DNA of 49,791 bases from Ferruginibacter sp. (GCA_013141435.1 JABFQZ010000014.1:1-49791); one strand, 5' to 3'. Counted from the stretch's first letter, positions 19,137 through 28,446 are shown. Program-made: numbers and translations. The notes: generated from the sequence alone by a model not told the origin.

Positions 19137-19994
19137 TTAATTTGCTGGTGGGCAACGATATGATGTAAGGTTGAAAGAAACTCCCATTTCGGCAATCAGA
19201 TATTGATCTTTTTGCTTACTAAAACCTCTTTGTTGACTTTGTTTAAAAAAGAACGAACCATCTTTTGTAAGCTCTAAACTACGATCTTGTAATCGTTGCG
19301 CTTCGGATAATGAACCTAGAGGACCAGACTGAAAACTTGTAGCACCTGCATAAGTTTTGCTTACATCATCTAAATAATCGGTAAATGTAAAGCGATGAGC
19401 TACTTCAAATGATATATTTATTTTTTCGGTAAGGTTGTATTTAATACCCACACCAAAAGGTATAACCATTGTAGTAGTAGAGTAAGGCTTTCTGCCTAAA
19501 TAACCACTAGTTTGCCCCTCGGTACCAAGCTGACGTAAAAAATATTTTTGTCCATCGAGGTAGGCGTAAGGGTCAAAATTCATTGCACCAATACCAATAG
19601 TTACATAAGGTGTAAAATTTAGCGCTGGATTTTCTGGCTGGTATTTAAAAAAATTAAAATCGCCTTGCAAAGCAATTTCATAAATATTTGTGTTAAAACT
19701 CAAATTTCGCAATCTTTGAAATTCGCTTTTGCTGTAAATATCGCTATAACCTAATTGAGCAAAATGTGCCGAAACCCTAGCACTAACGTAATTGCCGTAT
19801 TGCTTACGAAAAAAAGCGCCAGCAGCTATTCTTGGGCGGTTAAAAGCGGCTCTATTATTGAGGTCACCAAAATAATGTGCTCCACCAATTGTTACGCCAA
19901 ACTCTCCATTATGTACTGTTTCAAAATACATTTGTGCGGTAGAAACTGTTGAAAATAGCATTGCTATTACAAAACTAAAAAATATCCTTTTCAC
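19137..19994 (-). CDS. DUF6089-type envelope protein, predicted outer-membrane barrel
   Basis: A 285-residue secreted protein with a signal peptide ending STAQ. The mature start EFGVTIGGAHYFGDLNN, followed by alternating aromatic strands (ALNFTPYVTIGIGAMNFDPYA, INISFEVAHRFTFTDYLDDV), is typical of the DUF6089 proteins encoded beside uppS and bamA in Bacteroidota. The protein ends SYRCPPAN, a characteristic tail. The function is not established; its position suggests a part in outer-membrane biogenesis. It has its own terminator and so is transcribed separately from uppS. Confidence 0.8.
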   Translation of the reverse strand: MKRIFFSFVIAMLFSTVSTAQMYFETVHNGEFGVTIGGAHYFGDLNNRAAFNRPRIAAGAFFRKQYGNYVSARVSAHFAQLGYSDIYSKSEFQRLRNLSFNTNIYEIALQGDFNFFKYQPENPALNFTPYVTIGIGAMNFDPYAYLDGQKYFLRQLGTEGQTSGYLGRKPYSTTTMVIPFGVGIKYNLTEKINISFEVAHRFTFTDYLDDVSKTYAGATSFQSGPLGSLSEAQRLQDRSLELTKDGSFFFKQSQQRGFSKQKDQYLIAEMGVSFNLTSYRCPPAN

Positions 19995-20125
19995 AGTACA
20001 GGTTTAAAAGTTTATAATTATATAGATATTAACGCCTATAAATTAGATTAATTGTGTGCAAAATAAAGAAATGTTTGTTAATTTAAGATTTTAGATTTTA
20101 AAATTTGAATATTTTAACATTCTTT

Positions 20126-20608
20126 CTATCTTTTTTCTATTCTTAAACCCACGCTCATTACATGAAGTAATGGATTATCTCTCATTATTTGAGAAATATT
20201 AAAATTATAATTCCCTTTTTTTAAAGGCAAAGTTGCTAATAGTTTTCTGTGTTCCCAAATATCGTTCATACCAATACCATACCAACCAGTAGCATCTGCT
20301 CCTAAGGGAATATTTAATTTTTGATATTTCATACTATCGCCAGGTATTTGCAAGCCAACATTTAGCCAAATATTATTATACATATAAGCATCTGTATGAC
20401 GCAATACCAAATATACATTATAATTTGTATTGGTATCTACTAAGGAAAAAGTGCCGCTTGCATTAAAATTATTTAACCACTTTAAATTAGGGATAGAAAT
20501 ATTTTTTTCGTACAAATTAATTTGTGTACAAGCACTAAATAAAAATAATGGAATTACGAAAACAAGCACAATTTTATTTAGAGATATTTTATTTATTAAA
20601 GCCATCAT
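20126..20608 (-). CDS. gldH: Gliding-motility lipoprotein GldH
   Basis: A lipoprotein required for gliding and the linked type IX secretion phenotype in Flavobacterium. It has 160 residues; the lipobox FLFSAC gives Cys27. The body NASGTFSLVDTNTNYNVYLVLRH, the NNIWLNVGLQIPGDSM segment and DATGWYGIGMNDIWEHR match the GldH pattern. A start one codon later (MALINK) is equally possible. It sits 14 bp downstream of yicC on the same strand, so the two are probably co-transcribed. Confidence 0.85.
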   Translation of the reverse strand: MMALINKISLNKIVLVFVIPLFLFSACTQINLYEKNISIPNLKWLNNFNASGTFSLVDTNTNYNVYLVLRHTDAYMYNNIWLNVGLQIPGDSMKYQKLNIPLGADATGWYGIGMNDIWEHRKLLATLPLKKGNYNFNISQIMRDNPLLHVMSVGLRIEKR

Positions 20609-20622
20609 ATTTTACATTATTA

Positions 20623-21498
20623 TTACAATACATTTAATACTTGTTCTTTTGCTTTTTCTAATTCATCTTTCATCGTTACTACACATTTTTGTATGCCAGC
20701 ATCATATGCTTTGCTACCTGTAGTATTTATTTCTCTGCCTATTTCTTGCAAAAGAAATGAAAGTTTTTTTCCTTTTCCTTCCTCTTCGTTATTTATTATT
20801 TCGGCAAAATATTCGCAATGTTGCCTAAGCCTAATTTGCTCTTCGTGTATATCTATTTTTTCCATGTAATAAATAAGCTCTTGTTCCATTCTGTTATTAT
20901 CAATATTTTCTTTTCCTACATTTTCTTCGAGTAGTTTATTTATTTCATCTCTTATTTTTTGTTGTCTATTAGGTACTAATGCTATTATATTTCCTTCTTC
21001 ATTTTTTATATTTTGGATTCGTTGTAGCAAATCTTTTTGCAATGAGTTGCCTTCGTTAATTCTATGTAAGTTTAAATCTTTAATGGCTGTTAAAAGTACT
21101 TCCGAAAAAATTCCATACTCATCGTCCGTTATAATTTCGTTAGTTGTCATTACAACTTCTGGCAATCTTATTAATGAGCTTAATACCGAGTTTGTATCTA
21201 TTTCTAAATCTTTTGCTAAAGATTTTATTTGTAAATAGTATGCTTTTATTAACTCTGTATTAAGCACTACTGGCTTTACCGAGCCATTTTGCTTTATGTT
21301 TATAAAACAATCTACCGTACCTCTTATTAAATTTTCTTGTAGTAAATTTCTTATTTCAAATTCGTAAGGTTTTAAAAGCGATGGCATTTTTAATTGCAAA
21401 TCAAATTGCTTTCCGTTGAGTGCTTTTAACTCTATGATAAAAGTTTTTCCACCTATTGTTTGCTCTGCTTTCCCAAAGCCTGTCATCGATTTTAACAT
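20623..21498 (-). CDS. YicC/YloC-family endoribonuclease
   Basis: A 291-residue protein of the YicC/YloC family, members of which act as endoribonucleases affecting small-RNA and mRNA turnover. MLKSMTGFGKAE is the invariant family start, so 21498 is preferred over the upstream ATG at 21546. SVKPVVLNTELI, the linker and the C-terminal DUF1732 part (EEEGKGKKLSFLLQEIGREINTTGSKA) are all present, with the terminal DELEKAKEQVLNVL. It is followed by gldH. Confidence 0.93.
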   Translation of the reverse strand: MLKSMTGFGKAEQTIGGKTFIIELKALNGKQFDLQLKMPSLLKPYEFEIRNLLQENLIRGTVDCFINIKQNGSVKPVVLNTELIKAYYLQIKSLAKDLEIDTNSVLSSLIRLPEVVMTTNEIITDDEYGIFSEVLLTAIKDLNLHRINEGNSLQKDLLQRIQNIKNEEGNIIALVPNRQQKIRDEINKLLEENVGKENIDNNRMEQELIYYMEKIDIHEEQIRLRQHCEYFAEIINNEEEGKGKKLSFLLQEIGREINTTGSKAYDAGIQKCVVTMKDELEKAKEQVLNVL

Positions 21499-21653
21499 GA
21501 TACAATTTATTTTATTGCAAGATAACTTTTTATTTTTGGACTGCATATTTATCCATAAATAGATTTTTTTTAAATTTATTTCGTTTAATTATAAGTACAA
21601 AATAGTAGAGCAATAATGTAGAAAAAATTTTTTAAACTAATTAATATAAAAAT

Positions 21654-21685
21654 AAAAAGCTCAACTTTTTTAGCTGAGCTTTTTT
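21654..21685 (-). terminator. Minus-strand terminator in the yicC/gldC spacer
   Basis: AGCTCAACT and AGCTGAGCT arms (within 21658-21680), flanked by an A-run on the left and a T-run on the right, make a hairpin with U-rich tails on both strands. The one imperfect pair is A-C on the plus strand and U-G on the minus strand, favouring minus-strand RNA. There is no minus-strand gene in front of it: gldC on the right reads the other way. The rest of the 465-bp spacer (21499-21963) shows only a gldC promoter box. Confidence 0.7.
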
Positions 21686-21933
21686 ATAAAGATGGGTTAG
21701 TAAGTACAGAGATAGTAAATCCCTATAGCAATATTAAAATATTTTTTTCATAATGAAATGTTTTACAAATATTTTTATACACATATTTTTTTTTATTGTG
21801 GATAATGATAGATTGTCTTTTTATAAATGATTATATTTTTTCAAAAAAATTACACAAAAAAAATAAAAATTATTTCCCAAATAATATATACTTTTTTACT
21901 TTTAATAAATATTAATCTAAATTAAAAACAAAG

Positions 21934-21941
21934 TACATTTG
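21934..21941 (+). promoter_or_regulatory. TAnnTTTG -7 box of gldC
   Basis: TACATTTG matches the Bacteroidota -7 box exactly and lies 22 bp before the gldC ATG, putting the start of transcription near 21946. No clear TTTG is seen at the expected -33 position, so the upstream half is weak. Confidence 0.55.
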
Positions 21942-21963
21942 CATAAAATTTTAATACAAAAAG

Positions 21964-22311
21964 ATGCATAAATCAGCAATAAATATCGACATATTATTAG
22001 ACCCAAATAAAGTACCAGAAAACATATATTGGAATGCCAGCGATAGCAGTGCCGAAATGAAACAAAAAGCCAATGCTATGTGTATTGCATTTTGGGATGG
22101 TGCTGATAAAACCGCAATGCGTATAGATCTTTGGACAAAAGAAATGATGGTAGATGAAATGGGAGAATTTTTTTATCAAATGTTTTTTACTATGAGCGAC
22201 ACATTTTTGAGAGCTACAAAAAATACCGAACAAGCAAATGAAATAAAAGCATTTGCCGAAGCATTTATAAAAAAAGTGAGAGCAAAACAAATTAAAGAAA
22301 ATAGTATTTAG
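21964..22311 (+). CDS. gldC: Gliding-motility protein GldC
   Basis: A small cytosolic protein (115 residues) of the GldC family, which improves but is not absolutely needed for gliding in Flavobacterium. The signature is clear: KSAINIDILLDPNKVPENI, then NAMCIAFWDGADKTAMRIDL and WTKEMMVDEMGEFFYQMF followed by TMSDTFLRAT. Length fits the family. Its usual partner GldB is not in the window. It has its own promoter box and lies 186 bp before the yqeY gene. Confidence 0.93.
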   Translation: MHKSAINIDILLDPNKVPENIYWNASDSSAEMKQKANAMCIAFWDGADKTAMRIDLWTKEMMVDEMGEFFYQMFFTMSDTFLRATKNTEQANEIKAFAEAFIKKVRAKQIKENSI

Positions 22312-22497
22312 ATTTTTGTTTTGAGATAATTTCAAAATTTTAGAAACTAATTTTGTTTTAAGTATTTTTATTACAAAAAAAATATATTCTTATTAGCTAT
22401 TAGTAAAATTGAAATAGATATTTCTACTAACATTATATAAAAAACAAACAGAAAATAACAACTTGCATCAATTATAATACAAACCCAAAATAAGCTT

Positions 22498-22947
22498 ATG
22501 AATTTAGAACAAAAAATAATGGGCGAAATGAAAGACGCCATGAAATCGAAAAACGAAGCAGTACTTCGATCATTGCGTGCCATAAAAGCTGAAATTATTA
22601 AAGCAAAAACTGAGCCTGGGGCAGCTGGCGAAATTGATGAAGCTACAGAACAAAAATTTTTACAAAAAATGGTAAAACAACGTAAAGATTCGTTAGAGAT
22701 TTTTGAAAAACAAGGTAGAGAAGATTTAGCAATTAAAGAAAAAGAAGAATTAGAAGTTATACAACGTTTTTTGCCTGCACAATTAACAGAAGAAGAAATA
22801 ACAACAATTGTAAAAGCGATAATTACAGAAACTGGCGCATCGTCAGCTGCCGATATGGGCAAAGTAATGGGCTTAGCTAGTAAACAATTAGCAGGTAAAG
22901 CCGAAGGCAAAATGATAAGCACCATTGTGAAAAATAGTTTAGGTTAA
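22498..22947 (+). CDS. GatB/YqeY-domain protein
   Basis: A 149-residue protein of the YqeY family, related to the tail domain of the amidotransferase subunit GatB that grips tRNA. It contains MGEMKDAMKSKNEAVLRSLR, then IKAEIIKAKTEPG, KQRKDSLEIFEKQGREDLA and LPAQLTEEEI, with the C-terminal MGKVMGLASKQLAGKAEGK. Function is poorly defined; a tRNA-linked role is inferred. It is the first gene of a plus-strand run, 9 bp before the CvpA gene. A long antisense frame over this gene is a shadow. Confidence 0.93.
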   Translation: MNLEQKIMGEMKDAMKSKNEAVLRSLRAIKAEIIKAKTEPGAAGEIDEATEQKFLQKMVKQRKDSLEIFEKQGREDLAIKEKEELEVIQRFLPAQLTEEEITTIVKAIITETGASSAADMGKVMGLASKQLAGKAEGKMISTIVKNSLG

Positions 22948-22956
22948 TATATTAGT

Positions 22957-23493
22957 ATGATTATAGATTCTATTTTTGTAATACTATTTGCTTTAGCCTG
23001 CTATAAAGGTTATACAAAAGGTTTTATAGTATCAATTTTTTCGGTATTGGGTTTTATAATTGGCTTAGCTGCTGCCCTAAAATTATCAACCACTGCTGCT
23101 GCTATGTTGGCAGAACATACAAACCTGGGCAAATGGTTGCCAATATTATCCTTTTTATTGGTATTTATTGCAACTACCTTTTTAATAAATTTTGTAGGTA
23201 AAATAATACAAAAAACTTTTGAAACAGTAATGCTTGGTTGGGCAAATAGGCTTGCAGGTATTATGTTATATGTTTTGTTATATAGTATTTTATTGAGTGT
23301 ATTTTTGTTTTATACTGTACAGCTGCACTTAATTAAAGACAACACTACAGCAGCATCTAGTATATATCCTTACTTAAAATCATTGGCTCCTAAAGTAATG
23401 GAGTACATAGGAGTAGTAGTACCTTGGTTTAAAAATATGTTTGGAGAATTAGAACAGTTTTTTGGAACTTTTTCTTCTACAAACAAAATATAA
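22957..23493 (+). CDS. CvpA-family inner-membrane protein
   Basis: A 178-residue integral membrane protein with about four transmembrane segments: about 3-20 (IDSIFVILFALACYKGYTKG), 26-45, 64-85 and 100-125. The opening Asp followed by KGYTKGFIVSIFSVLGFIIG is the CvpA signature. CvpA is linked to colicin V production and envelope stress resistance in enterobacteria; its role in Bacteroidota is uncharacterised. The gene follows yqeY by 9 bp and is probably co-transcribed with it. Confidence 0.88.
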   Translation: MIIDSIFVILFALACYKGYTKGFIVSIFSVLGFIIGLAAALKLSTTAAAMLAEHTNLGKWLPILSFLLVFIATTFLINFVGKIIQKTFETVMLGWANRLAGIMLYVLLYSILLSVFLFYTVQLHLIKDNTTAASSIYPYLKSLAPKVMEYIGVVVPWFKNMFGELEQFFGTFSSTNKI

Positions 23494-23593
23494 ATACCCA
23501 TTCTTATAGCTGGCAATATTTAAAACACCTTAATTATGTTTTTATCATAAAAACAATGTATTTTAGCAACTTACAGAACTATATATAAAGCAA

Positions 23594-24361
23594 ATGAGTT
23601 ACGAATTAAAACAAGATGGGAAATTTACTTTTATAGAAGAAGGTACTGGTGAGGTATTACTATTACTTCATGGATTATTTGGAGCACTTAGTAATTTTGA
23701 AAAATTGATAAAGCATTTTAGAAAAAATTACAAAGTAGTAGTGCCTATTTTACCATTATTAGATATGGATTTGCTGCACACGACTGTGGGCGGGCTTCAA
23801 AAATTTGTAAATAAATTTATAGAGCAAAGAAACTATAATAATATAAATCTTTTGGGCAATTCATTAGGTGGACATGTAGGGTTGGTACATGTATTAAAAC
23901 ATCCCGAAAAAATAAAATCGATAATACTTACCGGAAGCTCGGGCCTTTTTGAAAATGGAATGGGAGAAACTTACCCAAAAAGAGGCGATAGAGAATATAT
24001 TAAGAACAAAACTGCTCTTACTTTTTACGACCCTGCAATGGCTACAGATGAGCTTGTAGATGAAGTGTTAGAAATAACCACAAACAGAATGAAAGTAATT
24101 AAAATTATTTCGTTAGCAAAAAGCGCTATTCGCAATAATCTTGGAGAAGAACTAAAAGCAATAAAACAACCAACTTGCTTAATATGGGGTAATAATGATA
24201 CAGTAACACCGCCTTTTGTAGCCGAAGAGTTTCATAAATTAATTCCTAATAGCGAAGTACATATCATTGATAAATGTGGCCATGCTCCAATGATGGAAGT
24301 ACCTACAGCCTTTAACGATATATTAGAAACCTTTTTAACAAAAGTTAACAAAGAGAATTAA
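23594..24361 (+). CDS. Alpha/beta-hydrolase
   Basis: A 255-residue cytosolic alpha/beta-hydrolase with no signal peptide. LLLLHGLFGALSNFE holds the HG oxyanion motif, LLGNSLGGHVGL carries the nucleophile Ser90, WGNNDTVTPP the acid Asp and DKCGHAPMMEVP the catalytic His, so the triad is complete. The substrate cannot be told; relatives cleave C-C or ester bonds in small aromatic or lipid-like molecules. It is 100 bp after cvpA. Confidence 0.85.
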   Translation: MSYELKQDGKFTFIEEGTGEVLLLLHGLFGALSNFEKLIKHFRKNYKVVVPILPLLDMDLLHTTVGGLQKFVNKFIEQRNYNNINLLGNSLGGHVGLVHVLKHPEKIKSIILTGSSGLFENGMGETYPKRGDREYIKNKTALTFYDPAMATDELVDEVLEITTNRMKVIKIISLAKSAIRNNLGEELKAIKQPTCLIWGNNDTVTPPFVAEEFHKLIPNSEVHIIDKCGHAPMMEVPTAFNDILETFLTKVNKEN

Positions 24362-24421
24362 AACCCAATAATTTTGATTTTTTATCAATAGTTTTCTGCA
24401 TTTTATAAAACAGAAAAATAT

Positions 24422-25084
24422 ATGTTTTCAAAAAAAATACTAAACAATAATATACCTCAGTTACACTTGCAAGATAGTGTAGTAAAGGCATTGCAACTAA
24501 TGAACGATTTTAGAATTGAACATTTGCCCATTGTTTCTGAAAATGTTTATTTAGGATTTATATGTGAAGATGACTTGATTGATGTAGATGATAAAAATTT
24601 AAGTATAGAGACTTTACAAAATGATTTTGTAAAAGCTAGTGTATTAGAAAACACACATTTTTTAAATGCTGCAAGTTTTGCAATAAATTTTGATACAAGT
24701 ATTGTACCCGTTGTAAATATAGAAGGTGAATATATTGGAGTAATTTCAAATACTGAACTTTTGAAAACTATTGGCAATTTTGCTGGCGCTGATGAAATTG
24801 GTGGACTAATAGTTTTAGAAATGAAACGATCGCAATTTGCAATTTCAGAAATTAGCCGAATAGTAGAAAGTAACGATTGTACAATTTTACATTTAAACAC
24901 AACCACCGATGCACTTACTGGTTTACTTACTGTTACAATTCATATAAATAAAAAAGAAATTTCATCAGTACTATCTACTTTTGAAAGGTATGATTACACT
25001 ATTACTTACTCTTATGGTATAGAAAAATACGCTTCAGAAATTGGGAGTAACTATCAAAATTTAATGAGTTATTTAGATGTATAA
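24422..25084 (+). CDS. CBS-domain protein with C-terminal ACT-like region
   Basis: A 220-residue soluble protein. Two CBS motifs occupy about 8-125 (NDFRIEHLPIVSENVYLGFI and TSIVPVVNIEGEYIGVISN), which usually bind adenosine nucleotides. Residues about 135-205 resemble an ACT-like fold (ISEISRIVESNDCTILHLN, followed by HINKKEISSVLSTFERY). In many Bacteroidota a CBS gene of this type sits next to nadK; here a barrel-protein gene lies between them. A regulatory sensing role is inferred; the partner is not known. Confidence 0.82.
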   Translation: MFSKKILNNNIPQLHLQDSVVKALQLMNDFRIEHLPIVSENVYLGFICEDDLIDVDDKNLSIETLQNDFVKASVLENTHFLNAASFAINFDTSIVPVVNIEGEYIGVISNTELLKTIGNFAGADEIGGLIVLEMKRSQFAISEISRIVESNDCTILHLNTTTDALTGLLTVTIHINKKEISSVLSTFERYDYTITYSYGIEKYASEIGSNYQNLMSYLDV

Positions 25085-25137
25085 TTTTGCAAACAAATTC
25101 CAACTTGTTATTTTTATATTTTATTAATGTTTAAACA

Positions 25138-26523
25138 ATGATAAAAAAACAATTTGTATTACTATTAAGTTTTTTTATTTTAGTTAATAAAACTTTTGCT
25201 CAGGCAAATGAAAAATTTTTTATAGCTGCCATAAAGATTGATGGTAACAAACGTACAAAAGAATATATCATTTTAAGAGAAATGCCTTTTGCAATTGGCG
25301 ATTCTTTATTTAAAAAAGAATTAACAAAAACTATAGAGCAAACAAAAAACCAAATATCCAATACAAATCTTTTTTCGGAAATAAAAATCACATTAGATTC
25401 TACACTTTACAAAAACTTACAAGTAAACATAAATGTAAAAGAGCGTTTATATTTTTATCCATTACCAAAAATTCAATTGGTAGATAGATTTAATACTTGG
25501 CTTAAGGATTACAATGCAAGCTTTAATCGTACTATTTATGGTTTAGATTTAACTCAATATAATTTTTCTGGCAGAAGAGATAATTTTAACCTAACAGCAC
25601 TTACAGGTTATGCAAGAGTGTTAAGTATTGGTTATAACTCATTGTATAGTAATGCAAAATTAACGGAAGGGTTTAGTATAGGCGCTAGTTTATCGGAAAA
25701 TAAAGAAATAGGTTATAACACCAGTACTAATAACCGAATATTATTTTACAAGAAAGATTATTTTACAAGAAAGAATTATTCGATTGGGGCATCGTACAAC
25801 AAAAGAAATAATTATTTTAAACGCACCACAATATTTTTAAATTTGAGATATAGCATAGTAGATGATTCTATTACAAATTTTAAAAATAAAAACTATTTTA
25901 ACAACAACAACTCACACCAATTAATTCCCGAAATTGGTTATAGTGTATCATACTCAAATACCGATAAAATAAAGTATCCACTAAAAGGAATGGAATACAA
26001 TTACAGCTTTTCTAAAAGAGGTGTAGGTATAAAAGGTGGTATAAATAATACTACATTGTATGGTTCGTTTTCAAAATATTTTACACTTAAAAATACATTT
26101 TATACAAGTGTAGTAACGGCTGCAATTTTAAAACTACCATTAGAACAGGCTTACATAAATAGGCGTGCAATAGGTGTAGGAAATTTAGATTTGAGAGGAT
26201 TAGAGTTGTACCAAATAGATGGTGTAGCAGCAGCTACTACCAATTTAACTTTATCAAAAAAAATTATTGCTTTTGTAATACCTATACCATTTAAAATTAA
26301 GTATGTGCCAAATATTCCAGTAAGAATAATGGCAAAAACTTTTAGCGATTTTGGTTACAGCTATATCCCAAACCAAACTACACTATTAAATAATAAGTTT
26401 TTATATACAGCAGGCTTTGGTATTGATGTAATAACTTTGTACGACATAGTTTTTAAAGTAGAATACAGTTTTAATCAATTAGGACAAAAGGGTGTATTTT
26501 TGCACGGCAACAGTGGTTTTTAA
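25138..26523 (+). CDS. Short BamA/TamA-like protein with one POTRA domain
   Basis: A 461-residue secreted protein. A signal peptide ends KTFAQ (about 22). One POTRA domain follows (FIAAIKIDGNKRTKEYIILR, with LFSEIKITL further on), then about 350 residues of predicted beta strands with many Tyr/Asn turns. RAIGVGNLDLRGLELYQIDG resembles the Omp85-family RG[YF]-type barrel motif (here RGL). It ends GVFLHGNSGF with a terminal Phe, as expected for an outer-membrane barrel. Half the length of BamA, it may be an insertase paralogue or a patatin-type relative without its enzyme. It lies 55 bp before nadK. Confidence 0.75.
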   Translation: MIKKQFVLLLSFFILVNKTFAQANEKFFIAAIKIDGNKRTKEYIILREMPFAIGDSLFKKELTKTIEQTKNQISNTNLFSEIKITLDSTLYKNLQVNINVKERLYFYPLPKIQLVDRFNTWLKDYNASFNRTIYGLDLTQYNFSGRRDNFNLTALTGYARVLSIGYNSLYSNAKLTEGFSIGASLSENKEIGYNTSTNNRILFYKKDYFTRKNYSIGASYNKRNNYFKRTTIFLNLRYSIVDDSITNFKNKNYFNNNNSHQLIPEIGYSVSYSNTDKIKYPLKGMEYNYSFSKRGVGIKGGINNTTLYGSFSKYFTLKNTFYTSVVTAAILKLPLEQAYINRRAIGVGNLDLRGLELYQIDGVAAATTNLTLSKKIIAFVIPIPFKIKYVPNIPVRIMAKTFSDFGYSYIPNQTTLLNNKFLYTAGFGIDVITLYDIVFKVEYSFNQLGQKGVFLHGNSGF

Positions 26524-26578
26524 TTAAACCTATATAACATTGTATTTGGCATATAATGAGCCATAATAAAATGAACAC

Positions 26579-27457
26579 ATGAAAATAGCAATTTACAGCA
26601 GAGGTGTCGAAAATAATCAGTTGCAGGATATAGAGTTTCTATTATCCGAATTAGATAAATACCATGCAGAACCAGTTTTTTTTCAAGATTTTTTCAATCA
26701 GTTTTATTCAGCAATAAAAATACCCGAAGTTTTTTCTACTTTTTCTAACGGCGACGATTTAGACCCAACAATAGATTGTATGATAAGCCTTGGTGGCGAT
26801 GGCACTTTGTTGGATACAGTAACTATGGTAAAAGATTCGGGAATACCTGTATTAGGCATAAACTATGGTAGGCTTGGTTTTTTAGCAAGTATTGGTAAAG
26901 ATGAATTGCATACTGCATTAAACGCAATTGTACATAGAAAATATGTATTAGATAAACGAACACTTATTCATGTAGATGCCGATATTCCTCTTTTTGATGA
27001 TGCGCCTTATGCATTAAATGAATTTGCATTACATAAAAAAGATACATCGCCAATGATAAAAATTCATACCTATTTGAACGGCGAATTTTTAAATACATAC
27101 TGGGCAGATGGACTAATAGTTGCTACACCAACTGGCTCTACGGGATATTCTTTAAGTTGTAATGGCCCAGTTGTTTTTCCTGATAGTGCCAGTTTTGTAA
27201 TAACACCAGTAGCACCACATAATTTGAATATTAGACCAATAATTGTGCCCGATAACTCTATTGTTTCTTTTGAGATTGAAGGCCGTACAGATGGTTTTTT
27301 ATGTACACTAGATAGTAGAAGAGTTTTGGTGCCAAAAGAAATACAACTTGCAGTAAAGAAAGAAACTTTTGGTATAAATTTAATACGGTTAAACGAAAAT
27401 AATTTTTTACAAACTTTACGAAGTAAATTATCTTGGGGATTAGATAAGCGAAATTAA
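26579..27457 (+). CDS. nadK: NAD kinase
   Basis: Phosphorylates NAD to NADP in the cytosol. It has 292 residues, normal for the family. ISLGGDGTLLDTV has the GGDGT motif at 72-76, followed by GINYGRLGFLA; ALNEFALHK holds the conserved NE pair and ATPTGSTGYSLS the second nucleotide-binding motif. IVVPDN-type sequence (IIVPDNSIVSFEIEGR) completes the fold. Its stop codon is 2 bp before the histidine-kinase start, so the two genes are almost certainly translated from one mRNA. Confidence 0.97.
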   Translation: MKIAIYSRGVENNQLQDIEFLLSELDKYHAEPVFFQDFFNQFYSAIKIPEVFSTFSNGDDLDPTIDCMISLGGDGTLLDTVTMVKDSGIPVLGINYGRLGFLASIGKDELHTALNAIVHRKYVLDKRTLIHVDADIPLFDDAPYALNEFALHKKDTSPMIKIHTYLNGEFLNTYWADGLIVATPTGSTGYSLSCNGPVVFPDSASFVITPVAPHNLNIRPIIVPDNSIVSFEIEGRTDGFLCTLDSRRVLVPKEIQLAVKKETFGINLIRLNENNFLQTLRSKLSWGLDKRN

Positions 27458-27459
27458 CC

Positions 27460-28434
27460 ATGCCTGAAAAAAACAAAAAAATTAAGTTTGCTTTTGTAAT
27501 ATACTGGGCTTTACTGGCATATATTATTGCAGCATTAATTTGGTGGTTTATTGCCCTCACAAGGCAAAATGTAAAAATGAGTAATTTTCGCCAGCAAGAA
27601 ATACAAAAAAATGACACAGCTTTTCTTCAAAAAAAATTACAAATTAGGCAGTCGGAAAATCGAAAAACTGCACAATATATTGGCGAAGGAATTACTTTTT
27701 TTTTACTAATTGCAACTGGTGCTATTTTTGTATTCAGAACCATAAAAAAAGAATTGTGGCTATCTAAAAGTCAGCATAATTTTATGCTTGCAATAACCCA
27801 TGAGCTAAAAACACCAATAGCTATTTCAAAGCTAAATTTAGAAACAATACAAAAGCACAAACTTACCGAAACGCAGCAAAATAAGCTATTGCAAAATACT
27901 TTGCAAGAAACAAATAGGTTAGATATGTTGTGTAATAATTTATTGGTATCTTACCAAATAGATGCCGGCGGATACAAAAGCGAAAAAGAAATCTTTAATT
28001 ACTCTACTCTAATTAAAGATTGTGCAAATGCCTTCGCAACTAGGTTTCCACAGAGAGAAATATACATTAATATTGAAGAAAATATTAATGTATTTGGAGA
28101 TTCGTTTTTGTTACAAATTGCTATAAATAATTTAATAGAAAATGCATTAAAATATTCGCCAAAAGAAAAAGAAATACAAATAATTTTTAATAAACAAGAA
28201 TGTAAATGCAGTTTAAAAATTATAGATAATGGTGCCGGAATTTTAGATTCAGAGAAAAAAAATCTTTTTAATAAATTTTATAGATTAGGAAATGAAACTA
28301 CAAAAAGAGCAAAGGGTACTGGCTTGGGTTTATACTTGGTAAGTAGAATTTGTAATACACATGGCGGAAAAATAACAGTAGAAGACAATGCAAGTGGAGG
28401 CAGTATTTTTAATTTTACGCTTAATACTGTTTAA
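27460..28434 (+). CDS. Sensor histidine kinase
   Basis: A 324-residue inner-membrane kinase. Transmembrane helices lie at about 9-32 and 76-94, with a 43-residue periplasmic loop that is too short for a conventional sensor domain. The H-box ITHELKTPIA has His114; the N-box is INNLIENALKYS, and DNGAGI and GTGLGLYLVSRI are the G boxes. No HAMP domain is visible. It is paired with the response regulator 12 bp downstream and coupled to nadK upstream. The stimulus is unknown; the small loop suggests that it senses a membrane state or a partner protein. Confidence 0.93.
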   Translation: MPEKNKKIKFAFVIYWALLAYIIAALIWWFIALTRQNVKMSNFRQQEIQKNDTAFLQKKLQIRQSENRKTAQYIGEGITFFLLIATGAIFVFRTIKKELWLSKSQHNFMLAITHELKTPIAISKLNLETIQKHKLTETQQNKLLQNTLQETNRLDMLCNNLLVSYQIDAGGYKSEKEIFNYSTLIKDCANAFATRFPQREIYINIEENINVFGDSFLLQIAINNLIENALKYSPKEKEIQIIFNKQECKCSLKIIDNGAGILDSEKKNLFNKFYRLGNETTKRAKGTGLGLYLVSRICNTHGGKITVEDNASGGSIFNFTLNTV

Positions 28435-28446
28435 AAAAAATATAAG

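Noticed and set aside
22371..22925. Long minus-strand frame (184 residues) over the yqeY gene
   Set aside because: It is Ser/Ile/Phe-rich with no recognisable domain and is fully antisense to a clear YqeY gene.
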